A stretch of 64,000 bases of DNA from an uncultured Prevotella sp. (lineage in GTDB: Bacteria > Bacteroidota > Bacteroidia > Bacteroidales > Bacteroidaceae): positions 40,842 to 104,841 of the forward strand of contig CAJOFE010000003.1 in the NCBI GenBank assembly GCA_905233825.1, in the 5' to 3' direction. Position numbers and translations under genes: made by a program. The notes below the pieces were generated by a model. That model did no database searches. It was not told the origin of the DNA and saw only the letters and a list, made by a program, of their open reading frames with translations. Below, piece after piece: positions 33,898 through 42,506 of the stretch. Positions within the stretch are counted from its first letter, which is position 1. The number at the start of each line of letters is the position of its first letter.

Positions 33898-35970
33898 ATG
33901 AAGAAAAGTCTATTAACGATTGCGTTGCTGGCCAGTGTTGTCACGGCCTCAGCGCAGCCTCGCGCCAATGACGACGGGACAGTAACGTTCCAATATAGGA
34001 ACGACTCAGCAAAGAATGTGATGGTCGATGTGCAGTTCGCAGGCCGCAAGGAGATGACCAAGGGTGCCGACGGCACATGGACGGTGACCCTCGGCCCCGT
34101 AGCCCCCGACATGTATCCCTATTGCTTCATTGTCGATGGTATCAGTGTGATGGATCCCGAGAACCAGCTGTACTTCCCCAATGAGGGCTTCAAGAACAGC
34201 CTGTTGGAGATTCCTTCGAAGAACGGCCCGCTGCCTCACGACATTCGCGACGTGCCTCACGGACGCGTAGAGTACATCCATTACTTCTCGAAGAGCCTTG
34301 GCGGCACCAACAATGCCATTGTCTATCTGCCCCCTACCTACCAGACGGATCAGCAGAAGAAGTACCCCGTATTCTACCTCATCAGCGGTACCACCGACAC
34401 GGAGGAGGTCTATTATAAGGTAGGACGCGTGAACTACATCCTCGACAACTTGCTGGCCGACAAACAGGCCAAGGAGATGATTGTTGTGCTGCCCTATGGC
34501 AACCCCACCAAGCTGCTCGCCAAAGCTCCCGCACAGGGTGCTCCCCAGATGCAGTTCGGCGGCGATGTGTTCAGCAAGGATCTCATCAATGACCTTATGC
34601 CTTACATTGAGGCGAACTATCGCACCATCAACAACCGCGACAACCGCGCCATCGGCGGTTTCTCTCGTGGCGGCAACCAGGCACTGCTCAACGGTCTGAC
34701 CAACCTCGACAAGTTCAGCTACCTGTGCAGTTACAGCTCGTTCACCTCGACCGATATTCCCAAGGTCTATGACAATGCCAGCGATACCAACAAGAAAATT
34801 CACCTCTTCTGGCTCGGCGTGGGCACCGACGATTTCCTCTATGGCACCGCCCGCGACTATATGGAATTCCTCGACAAGAAGGGCATCAAGTCGGTGAAGG
34901 AGTTCACAACCGATAAGTTCGGTCACACTTGGATGAACGCCAAGTACTTCCTCTCGAAGACCCTGCCTCTGCTCTTCAACAAGAAGGCTGCCGAGGCTGC
35001 TATGAAGGAAGGCCAGCCCGCACCTGCCGCAACTGGTAAGGAGGAGGCTTTCACGCCTACCGTTATGGCTCGTTTGTTCCCGCGTCCCGTCATCTCCCCT
35101 GAATATAGCGAGGAGGGCATCACCTTCCGCTTCAAGGCTCCAGAGGCCAAGAAGGTGGAACTGGTGACTGAGGTGCTACCCGAGACCATCGCCATGCAGC
35201 GCGACAGCGACGGTGTGTGGAGCGCTACGCTCAACGACTTCCTCTTTGAGACCTTCAGATATTGTTTCCTGGCCGACGGCACTCCCGTTGCCGACCCCAG
35301 CAATATGTATCTCTCGCCCGACCGTGGCTTCAAATACAGCATAGCCGACAATCCTAATTCGCAGTTCAATTTCGCCTCACAGGGCGAGATTGAGCACGGC
35401 CGCACGTCCTACGATATGGAACGTCAGGAGGCATGGTACACCTCACCTATGAGCCGTCAGGGTGGCATGTCCTTCCCCAGATTCATACAGCTGATTCCCG
35501 GCAAGGATGACACCATGGAGAGCTGGTTCAAGGTGGGTGGTGCCGATGCCATTGCCGATGCTTTGCTGGCTGAAGGCAAGACGAAGCCTTGTATCATCAC
35601 TACCAGCTCACTCGAGTTCATGCAGGGTGGTGGCTTCGGCGGCGCACGTCCTGGTGGCGCAGCCGGCGGTGGTGCCGCACGTCAAGGTGGTGCTGGCGGC
35701 TTCGGTGGCGGTGGCGGCTTCGGTGCTGCTTTCACCCCGAAAGTGCTGCGTGCCGACGACTATCCCACGTGGACCCAGCGCCGTATGGCCTTGGTAAAAC
35801 TACTTCTTGACATGGGCAAAGAACCCGATCCTCAGTTCCCCGGCGGTGGCGGCTTCGGCGGCTTCGGCGGCGGACGTCCCGGTGGCGGCTTTGGCGGAGG
35901 CGGCGGCTTCGGTGGAGGCGGCTTCCCGGGCGGCGGTGGCTTCGGTGGAGGCCGACCCGGCGGATTCTGA
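33898..35970 (+). CDS. CE1-type esterase with degenerate second module
   Basis: A 690-residue exported protein (signal MKKSLLTIALLASVVTASAQ). Module 1: an E-set/CBM48-like domain (20-115) and a CE1 esterase domain with Ser256 in GGFSRGG and HTW at its end, as in Prevotella feruloyl esterases. Module 2 (about 390-690) repeats the E-set domain (ITFRFKAPEAKKVELV) followed by a reduced esterase-like part without GxSxG. That part is interrupted by a Gly-rich block (580-617), and a long Gly/Phe/Pro-rich tail ends the protein (646-690). Module 1 is probably an active feruloyl or acetyl esterase; module 2 is probably only structural or binding. Confidence 0.78.
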   Translation: MKKSLLTIALLASVVTASAQPRANDDGTVTFQYRNDSAKNVMVDVQFAGRKEMTKGADGTWTVTLGPVAPDMYPYCFIVDGISVMDPENQLYFPNEGFKNSLLEIPSKNGPLPHDIRDVPHGRVEYIHYFSKSLGGTNNAIVYLPPTYQTDQQKKYPVFYLISGTTDTEEVYYKVGRVNYILDNLLADKQAKEMIVVLPYGNPTKLLAKAPAQGAPQMQFGGDVFSKDLINDLMPYIEANYRTINNRDNRAIGGFSRGGNQALLNGLTNLDKFSYLCSYSSFTSTDIPKVYDNASDTNKKIHLFWLGVGTDDFLYGTARDYMEFLDKKGIKSVKEFTTDKFGHTWMNAKYFLSKTLPLLFNKKAAEAAMKEGQPAPAATGKEEAFTPTVMARLFPRPVISPEYSEEGITFRFKAPEAKKVELVTEVLPETIAMQRDSDGVWSATLNDFLFETFRYCFLADGTPVADPSNMYLSPDRGFKYSIADNPNSQFNFASQGEIEHGRTSYDMERQEAWYTSPMSRQGGMSFPRFIQLIPGKDDTMESWFKVGGADAIADALLAEGKTKPCIITTSSLEFMQGGGFGGARPGGAAGGGAARQGGAGGFGGGGGFGAAFTPKVLRADDYPTWTQRRMALVKLLLDMGKEPDPQFPGGGGFGGFGGGRPGGGFGGGGGFGGGGFPGGGGFGGGRPGGF

Positions 35971-35992
35971 CAGGAACTGATCGTAACGGCTG

Positions 35993-37807
35993 ATGAAAGG
36001 ATTTCAACATATCATCATCTGGATAGCAGGGTTAGCGGTTATAGCCGCTGCCCTGCTCTTCTGTGAGGTTCACCTCCTGTGGAAGCTGCAGGAGTCGAAC
36101 CTCTTCCTTGCTTCAGGACTTTTCTTCCGCGAGCAGCTTGTAGTGCCTGGTGGCTTGCTGACGTGGATAGGTACCTACCTGACACAATTCTTCTATCACC
36201 CCTGGCAGGGCGTCCTGCTACTATGCGCCTGCTGGCTACTGCTCATGTGGCTGCTGAAGCGCGCCTTCAAGATCAGCGATACCTGGGCACCACTGATGCT
36301 CATTCCCGTAGCATTGCTGATGATTACCATCGTCGATATGGGCTACTGGGTCTATATGCTCAAGCTCCACGGTCACGTTTTCATAGGCACCATAGGAGCA
36401 TCGGCAGTAGCAGCCTTGCTATGGGTTTTCCGGTGCCTGCCCCGGAAAGGCTGGTTGCGGGCGGTGTTCATTGCCCTCACTGCCCTATTGGGCTATCCCC
36501 TCTTAGGCATCTACGGTTTGGCGGCAGCCCTACTGATGGGCATATGGTCGTGGAGACTGATGCAGAAACGTGCCAACGCCCTGCTGTGCAGCCTGGTAGC
36601 CGCGCTCTGTGTCATTACCGTGCCCTTGCTGTGCTATCGGCACATTTTCTATCAGACAAATCTGGATAATATCTACTTCGCTGAGCTTCCTCTCTATTTC
36701 ATCACCGAAGAATATCCCAACTATTATATTCCCTTCTACCTGTTGGCGCTCTTCTTCTTAGTGCTGACGCTGCTGCCCATGCGCCCCATGAAATCCTTGC
36801 GCCCTGTCCTGCGCCTCACCGTGCAGGGAGCTGTCTTGGCACTTTCGGCCTGGGCCGTATTCCATTTCTGGTTCAAGGACGAGAACTTCCACCACGAGCT
36901 GGCCATGCAGCATGCCATCGAGCAGCAGGACTGGGAGACCGTCATTGAAGAAGCTGCCCTTCAGAAAGACGAACCCACCCGCTCCATCGTCATGATGCGC
37001 AATCTAGCGCTGTCGCGCTTAGGCCGTCAAGGCGACGAGATGTTCCGCTTCAAGAATGGCTCGAAAGCCTACGCTGCACCGTGGGGAATGCGCATGATGC
37101 TGGTGTGCGGCCCGACCATCTATTTCGAATATGGCATGCTGAACTATTGCCATCGCCTATGCACGGAGATGGGCGTGGAGTTCGGCTGGTCGGCTCAGTA
37201 TCTCAAGCTGATGGCAAAATGTGCACTGCTTAGCGACGAGCAGCAATTAGCCCGCAAATATATCGCCCTGCTCCGTCAGACCACGTTCTACGGCGACTGG
37301 GCCGACTGGGCTGAGCAGCTGTTGCGTCATCCTGAGCAGAGAACTGCCGACCCCGTGTTAGGCCCCGTCACCCACATGCTGCACTACGACAATGACCTGG
37401 GCTCTGACCAGGGAAACACAGAAAGTTTCCTCATGCGCCAGCTGGTATCAAGCACCAACACCGACGATCCCATCTTCCAGGAGCAGACGCTGCTGGCTTC
37501 GCTCTATACCCACGACGCCAGCCACTTCTGGTATCATTTTGAGGACTATGTGCGCCTGCATCCCAATGCACGTATTCCACGCTACTATCAGGAAGCCGCC
37601 TATCTCTACGCCTACATAGCGGATCATCCAGACCTCGACCGCATGCCCATCGACCCCAGCGTGAAGGAGGGTTTCAACCGCTTCATGCAGTTTGCACCGC
37701 GATATGAGGGTGCCGAAGTCGATGTGGCACGCAAGGGGCTCTACGACCAGTTTGGTCAGACCTACTTCTACGATTACTACATGATGAGACAACTACCCGA
37801 ATACTGA
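35993..37807 (+). CDS. Integral membrane protein of unknown function
   Basis: A 604-residue protein with roughly ten membrane helices in residues 1-300, starting HIIIWIAGLAVIAAALLF, and a soluble helical C-terminal half. It resembles an uncharacterised Bacteroidales membrane family (I think DUF6057, not verified). Its stop and the next start are only 4 bp apart, so it is translated together with the PD40/CxxCH lipoprotein, its probable partner. The C-terminal region contains an aromatic, Tyr/Trp-rich segment (HFWYHFEDYVRLHP) that could be periplasmic. No enzymatic motif is recognised. Confidence 0.6.
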   Translation: MKGFQHIIIWIAGLAVIAAALLFCEVHLLWKLQESNLFLASGLFFREQLVVPGGLLTWIGTYLTQFFYHPWQGVLLLCACWLLLMWLLKRAFKISDTWAPLMLIPVALLMITIVDMGYWVYMLKLHGHVFIGTIGASAVAALLWVFRCLPRKGWLRAVFIALTALLGYPLLGIYGLAAALLMGIWSWRLMQKRANALLCSLVAALCVITVPLLCYRHIFYQTNLDNIYFAELPLYFITEEYPNYYIPFYLLALFFLVLTLLPMRPMKSLRPVLRLTVQGAVLALSAWAVFHFWFKDENFHHELAMQHAIEQQDWETVIEEAALQKDEPTRSIVMMRNLALSRLGRQGDEMFRFKNGSKAYAAPWGMRMMLVCGPTIYFEYGMLNYCHRLCTEMGVEFGWSAQYLKLMAKCALLSDEQQLARKYIALLRQTTFYGDWADWAEQLLRHPEQRTADPVLGPVTHMLHYDNDLGSDQGNTESFLMRQLVSSTNTDDPIFQEQTLLASLYTHDASHFWYHFEDYVRLHPNARIPRYYQEAAYLYAYIADHPDLDRMPIDPSVKEGFNRFMQFAPRYEGAEVDVARKGLYDQFGQTYFYDYYMMRQLPEY

Positions 37808-37811
37808 TGCC

Positions 37812-39359
37812 ATGAAGATAAGAACCCTACTCCTGTCAGTCCCCATAGGGGCCATGCTCATGGCATGCTCCACGAAGGTGCCCGATTCGTTCACCGAGAA
37901 CGAGGCGTTGCCCGCCATCTATCCCGACTATGTCAATGTTACCATCCCCGTGAACCTTGCTCCCCTTACCTTCGAGCTCGATGACCCCGATGCCGACGGG
38001 ATGGTGGCGCGCTACGCCGCTGGCGATGTGGAGATTATCTGTGCCGACAAGATGCAGCCCGACATCGATGACTGGCATGAGCTGATTCAATCCACCATCA
38101 ACCATCAGCCATCCACTATCCAAGTCGATGTCTATGCCCGCCACGGCGACCAGTGGACGCACTACAAGCCGTTCAGTATCTATGTTTCGCCCGACAGCAT
38201 CGACCCGTGGCTCAGCTACAGGCTCATTCCCCCTTCGTTTGTGAGCTATGAGGCGCTCACCATCAGTCAGCGTTGCTTAGAGAACTACGATGAGAGTGTC
38301 ATCTACGACAACATGCTCTGCGGCTTGGAAAAGGACGGACAATGCATCAACTGCCACCACTATCAGCAGTTCAACCCACAGCGCATGCAGTTCCATGCCC
38401 GCCAGAATCATGGCGGCACCGTCATTGCCTACGACGGCAAGCTGACGAAAGTAAACATGAAGAACGACTCCATCCTCTCCGCCGGCGTCTATCCCGCTTG
38501 GCATCCCTGGCTCAACCTCATCGTCTATTCTACCGACAAGACGCACCAAAGCTTCCACACCACTGACCCCAACAAGATTGAGGTCTTCGATACCGAGAGC
38601 GACATCATTGCCTATGACGTGGAGCGCGCAGAGGTGACCAATTTAGAGAACGATCCCAACGAGATGGAGGTCTTCCCCGCATGGGCTCCCGACGGGCGTA
38701 CGCTCTACTATTGCAGCGCTCATTTCGAGGTCGGCGATTCCATTACCAACCGCAATTTAGAAGTGGTCAATCGCTCCCAGGAGCTGAAATACAACATCTA
38801 CCGCAAGAGTTTCAACCCCGACACATGGGAGTTCGGCCCGCGTGAGCTGGTCTTCGATGCCGACAGTCTCCTTGCTACCGATAGTCTTTCCGAAAGACAG
38901 AGTGGTGGCAGCGCTGTGCTGCCCCGTATCTCGCCTGACGGCCGCTTCCTCGTTTTCACCATGGCTTCCTATGGATATTTCCACATCTGGCATCACGATG
39001 CCGACCTGTGGATGATTGACTTAAAGGGGTTAGGGGCTAGTCCGCTCACCCCTGCGAACTCCCCTGACACCGAGAGCTATCACACCTGGTCGAGCAACAG
39101 CCGGTGGCTCGTGTTCAGCAGCCGCCGCGACGATGGTGTCTTCACCCGTCCGTTCTTCGCACATATCGACGAGGAGGGTAACGTAGGAAAGCCCTTCGAG
39201 CTGCCTGCTGCCGACCCCGACTATCACCGCCAGTTCATGCGCTGCTATAATATCCCCGAGTTCATGCGCGGGCCGGTCACCATTGCCCCCCAAACCTTTG
39301 CTGACGTGCTCAAGGGCGAGGGCATCACGGTGAAGTACGTACAGCAATTGCACAGATAA
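37812..39359 (+). CDS. PD40/TolB-like lipoprotein with a CxxCH motif
   Basis: A 515-residue lipoprotein (MKIRTLLLSVPIGAMLMAC, Cys19). The middle and end carry PD40/WD-like blades (WAPDGRTLYYCS, RISPDGRFLVFT, WSSNSRWLVFSS). One haem-c type motif, CINCH, lies near residue 179. Such proteins are often labelled 'TolB-like' or 'cytochrome c biogenesis' in Bacteroidetes, without proof. Two repeat tracts are read in frame: heptamers at 38092-38119 (INHQPSTIQ) and a G-run/C-run hairpin at 39025-39065 (GLGASPLTPANSP). Coupled to the membrane protein upstream. Confidence 0.6.
   Translation: MKIRTLLLSVPIGAMLMACSTKVPDSFTENEALPAIYPDYVNVTIPVNLAPLTFELDDPDADGMVARYAAGDVEIICADKMQPDIDDWHELIQSTINHQPSTIQVDVYARHGDQWTHYKPFSIYVSPDSIDPWLSYRLIPPSFVSYEALTISQRCLENYDESVIYDNMLCGLEKDGQCINCHHYQQFNPQRMQFHARQNHGGTVIAYDGKLTKVNMKNDSILSAGVYPAWHPWLNLIVYSTDKTHQSFHTTDPNKIEVFDTESDIIAYDVERAEVTNLENDPNEMEVFPAWAPDGRTLYYCSAHFEVGDSITNRNLEVVNRSQELKYNIYRKSFNPDTWEFGPRELVFDADSLLATDSLSERQSGGSAVLPRISPDGRFLVFTMASYGYFHIWHHDADLWMIDLKGLGASPLTPANSPDTESYHTWSSNSRWLVFSSRRDDGVFTRPFFAHIDEEGNVGKPFELPAADPDYHRQFMRCYNIPEFMRGPVTIAPQTFADVLKGEGITVKYVQQLHR
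38092..38119 (+). repeat. Four heptamers inside the PD40 gene
   Basis: CCACCAT, CAACCAT, CAGCCAT, CCACTAT: four related heptamers, 28 bp, encoding part of STINHQPSTIQ. Confidence 0.6.
39025..39065 (+). repeat. In-frame G-run/C-run hairpin in the PD40 gene
   Basis: AGGGGTTAGGGG followed by CCCCTGCGAACTCCCCT. The runs are complementary and can pair. It encodes GLGASPLTPANSP between two propeller blades. Confidence 0.5.
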
Positions 39360-39389
39360 ACTAAACAAAACTATCATACTATCTTGAAC

Positions 39390-42011
39390 ATGAAAAAAGT
39401 GATATTGGCGGCCGTAGCCGCAGTCGTGAGCACCACGTGCGCCACGGCACAGGAGAAGTACCCCTGGCAGAACCCGCAGCTGCCCAGGACGGAACGAGTT
39501 GAGAACCTGCTGGGCATGCTCACACCCGAGGAGAAGGTGGGTCTGATGATGAACAAGGCCATCTCCATCGAGCGACTGGGCATTCCCTCCTACAACTGGT
39601 GGAGCGAAGCCTGCCACGGCGTGCGCCAAGGCGACTATACCGTCTATCCGCAGCCCATCGGCATGGCCGCTGCCTTCAGCGAGCAACTGGTGTATGACGT
39701 CTTCTCGCAGGTCAGCGACGAAGCCCGCGCCAACTGGAACCGCTCCGACCACAGCGTGAAGCACGTGGGCATGGGCGAGACCTATTACCCCGGCAACCCC
39801 GAGCTCACGTTCTGGTGTCCGAATGTAAATATCTTCCGTGACCCGCGTTGGGGACGCGGACAGGAGACCTGCGGCGAGGACCCCTATCTCAATGCTGTCC
39901 TCGGCGTGCAGACCGTGCTCGGCATGCAGGGCAACGACGACAAGTACGTGAAGACCCACGCCTGCGCCAAGCACTATGCCGTGCATAGCGGTCCCGAGCC
40001 CCTGCGCCACTCCATGAACGTCGATCCCACCAACCGCGACCTTTGGGAAACCTACCTCCCCGCTTTCAAGGCTTTGGTGAAAAAAGGCCACGTGCGCGAG
40101 GTGATGTGCGCTTACCAACGCTTCGAGGGTAAGCCCTGCTGCACCAGCGACCGCCTGCTCATCGACATCCTGCGCAACAAGTGGGGCTACGACGGACTGG
40201 TGGTCACCGACTGCGATGCCATCAACAACTTCTTCAATCGTGGCCAGCATGAGACGCACAAGGATCCCCTCTCGGCCACCGTCGATGCCGTGCTCAACGG
40301 CACTGACCTGGAGTGCGGTAAGGTGATGATGAATCTTACCGACGGTCTCAGCCGTGGTCTCATCAAGGAGAGCGACCTCGACCTGCACCTGCGCCGTACA
40401 CTGATGGGACGCTTCGAGCTGGGTATGTTCGACCCCGCTGAGATGCTGCCCTGGGCCAATATTCCCGCCTCGAACATCAGCAGCGAGGAGCATCACGCCT
40501 TGGCCGTGCAAGCCGCGCGCGAAGCTATGGTTCTGCTGGAAAATAACAACAATGTGCTGCCCCTCTCGAAGAGCATCAGGACGCTGGCTGTCCTCGGCCC
40601 CAATGCCGACGATGTGGAATTGCTCAACGGCAACTACGGTGGCACCCCCACCAAGGCTCACCAGCACTCACTGCTCGAGGGCATCAAGAATGCCGTGCCC
40701 GGTGCCCGCATCATCTACCAGAAGGCTTGCGAGCTGAACGACGAATACACCACCGTGCACCACATTCAGGACTTCAACGGAGGCAAGGGCGTCTTCATAG
40801 AGTTCTGGAACAACAAGAACCTCGAGGGCGATCCCGTGAAGAGCGACTACTACAAGGACGAATTCAACTTCTCCACCTTCGGTGCCTGGGGCTTTGCCGA
40901 GGGCGTGGATAACAACAATCTGTCCGTGCGTATCACCGGCAAATACACAGCTACCTTCACCGGCGAAATGAAATACACCCTCTCCACCGACAATGGCTAC
41001 ATCTTTAAGGTGAACGGCGAGGTCATCGAGGAGAACAAGGGCGGTGGCCGCGGACGTGGTTTCGGAGGCTTCGGCTTCGGTCGTGGTCGTGGCGCAGAGT
41101 ATAAGTCATTCCCCGTCGAGCAGGGCAAGACTTACGACATCGTCATCGAATACCGTCGCGGCGACGGCAACTTCGCCATGCTGCGTGGTGACATCTGCGA
41201 GCGTAAACTGGCCGACTTCACCGATCTTGCCAATGAAGTGAAGGTGGCTGACGCCATTATCATCATCGGTGGCATCTCGGCACGTATGGAAGGCGAGGGC
41301 GGCGACAAGCAAACTATCGAACTGCCCGTCGTGCAGCAGTTGCTTATCAAGGCTATGCACAAGACCGGCAAGCCCGTCATCTTCGTCAATTGCTCCGGAT
41401 CGGCCATCGCCTTCGGTAGCGTAGAGGGACAGTACGACGCACTCCTCGAAGCTTGGTATCCTGGCGAGGGAGGATCGGAGGCACTGGCTGAAGTGCTCTT
41501 CGGCGACTACAACCCCGGCGGCAAGCTGCCCATCACGTTCTATCGCTCGAACGACGATCTACCCGACTTCATGGACTACTCGATGAAGAACCGCACCTAC
41601 CGCTACTTTACCGGCGTGCCCCAGTATGCCTTCGGCTACGGCCTCAGCTACACCACCTTCAGCGTCGGCAAGGGCAAGATCAGCGCCAAGAATATGAAGA
41701 AGAACGGCAAGGTCACCATCACCGTTCCCGTCACCAACACCGGCAAGCGTGAGGGCACCGAGACCGTACAGGTCTATGTGAAGCGCCTCAACGACGACGG
41801 AGCGCCCATCAAGGCCCTCAAGGGCTTCCAGAAGCTCAGCCTCAAGCCCGGCGAGACCAAGCAGGCCGTCATCACCCTCGACGGCGAGGCCTTCGAATAC
41901 TACGACGAGGCCATCGACGAGCTCAGCACCATGCCCGGCGCCTACAAGATTCTCTACGGCACCTCCTCACTCGACAAGGACCTCCAGTCCTTCGACTTCG
42001 CCGTGAAGTGA
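39390..42011 (+). CDS. GH3 glycoside hydrolase with PA14 domain (second copy)
   Basis: An 873-residue exported GH3 enzyme; signal MKKVILAAVAAVVSTTCATAQ (ATG at 39390; a TTG two codons upstream is in frame). Same domain order as the GH3 at 18.6 kb: PNVNIFRDPRWGRGQET, nucleophile Asp274 in VVTDCDAI, PA14 from about residue 463, C-terminal Fn3-like domain. The PA14 domain contains a Gly/Arg/Phe-rich loop (550-570, GGGRGRGFGGFGFGRGRG) absent from the other copy. Probably beta-xylosidase or beta-glucosidase with a different linkage preference. Followed by a terminator. Confidence 0.9.
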   Translation: MKKVILAAVAAVVSTTCATAQEKYPWQNPQLPRTERVENLLGMLTPEEKVGLMMNKAISIERLGIPSYNWWSEACHGVRQGDYTVYPQPIGMAAAFSEQLVYDVFSQVSDEARANWNRSDHSVKHVGMGETYYPGNPELTFWCPNVNIFRDPRWGRGQETCGEDPYLNAVLGVQTVLGMQGNDDKYVKTHACAKHYAVHSGPEPLRHSMNVDPTNRDLWETYLPAFKALVKKGHVREVMCAYQRFEGKPCCTSDRLLIDILRNKWGYDGLVVTDCDAINNFFNRGQHETHKDPLSATVDAVLNGTDLECGKVMMNLTDGLSRGLIKESDLDLHLRRTLMGRFELGMFDPAEMLPWANIPASNISSEEHHALAVQAAREAMVLLENNNNVLPLSKSIRTLAVLGPNADDVELLNGNYGGTPTKAHQHSLLEGIKNAVPGARIIYQKACELNDEYTTVHHIQDFNGGKGVFIEFWNNKNLEGDPVKSDYYKDEFNFSTFGAWGFAEGVDNNNLSVRITGKYTATFTGEMKYTLSTDNGYIFKVNGEVIEENKGGGRGRGFGGFGFGRGRGAEYKSFPVEQGKTYDIVIEYRRGDGNFAMLRGDICERKLADFTDLANEVKVADAIIIIGGISARMEGEGGDKQTIELPVVQQLLIKAMHKTGKPVIFVNCSGSAIAFGSVEGQYDALLEAWYPGEGGSEALAEVLFGDYNPGGKLPITFYRSNDDLPDFMDYSMKNRTYRYFTGVPQYAFGYGLSYTTFSVGKGKISAKNMKKNGKVTITVPVTNTGKREGTETVQVYVKRLNDDGAPIKALKGFQKLSLKPGETKQAVITLDGEAFEYYDEAIDELSTMPGAYKILYGTSSLDKDLQSFDFAVK

Positions 42012-42062
42012 ACTCGTTTTTAGACTACGAATTCGGCGAATTTTACGAATTAATTAAATTTA

Positions 42063-42096
42063 GGAGCGCCCCCGACAGTCGGGAGCGCTCCTTTTT
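42063..42096 (+). terminator. Rho-independent terminator after GH3
   Basis: GGAGCGC (42063-42069) pairs with GCGCTCC (42085-42091), with further inner pairing CCCGA/TCGGG; followed by TTTTT. Confidence 0.85.
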
Positions 42097-42176
42097 CATT
42101 GCGGGGGGTACTACGCACCCCAGACTAATGAGAGGCGACCGCTTTACGGTCAGAAGGGGGTGGGTCGGCGGCCAAT

Positions 42177-42429
42177 TTCTCGCCGGAAATCTCGGTCCGA
42201 GGGGGGTGGGTAGCCAAATTTCCAGTCGGAAATCTGCCCGCGCTGGTGAGATTGGTCAAAATTCCAGTCGGAAATCTGCCCGCGCTGGTGCGATTGGCCA
42301 AAATTCCAGTCGGAAATCTGCCCGCGCTGGTGAGATTGGCCATATTTCCAGCCGGAAATCTCTCCGCGCTGGTGCGATTGGCCAAAATTCCAGCCGGAAA
42401 TCCACCCGGAGGGGTATCTGGCGGAGATT
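42177..42429. repeat. 42-bp minisatellite, five units plus a degenerate one
   Basis: Units start at 42220, 42262, 42304, 42346 and 42388, exactly 42 bp apart; a degenerate unit begins at 42177. Each unit has a TTCC-N4-GGAA stem-loop and, in the central units, GCGCTGGTG. Units alternate GAGATTGG and GCGATTGG. Since 42 is 14 codons, both strands stay open, giving spurious ORFs with a 14-residue period. Sits in the 495-bp gap between the GH3 terminator and the GH31 promoter. Confidence 0.9.
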
Positions 42430-42453
42430 TGTGGTGGAAATTCGCACAATTCC

Positions 42454-42484
42454 TTTGTTATTTGTATCATTTTTCGTAATTTTG
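42454..42484 (+). promoter_or_regulatory. Promoter of the GH31 gene
   Basis: TTTG (42454-42457), 19 bp, TAATTTTG (42477-42484), 23 bp before the ATG. Good -33 and -7 boxes, and no GTWAC pair, so this gene may not need the HTCS. Confidence 0.75.
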
Positions 42485-42506
42485 CAGGCGATAAAACTGA
42501 AAAAAT

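Noticed and set aside
39030..40667. 545-codon minus-strand ORF
   Set aside because: Antisense shadow of the PD40 and second GH3 genes; composition Val/Ala/Gly/His-rich as expected for reversed GC-rich codons.
42177..42429. CRISPR array
   Set aside because: Units are contiguous and alike along their whole length, with no variable spacers and no cas genes.
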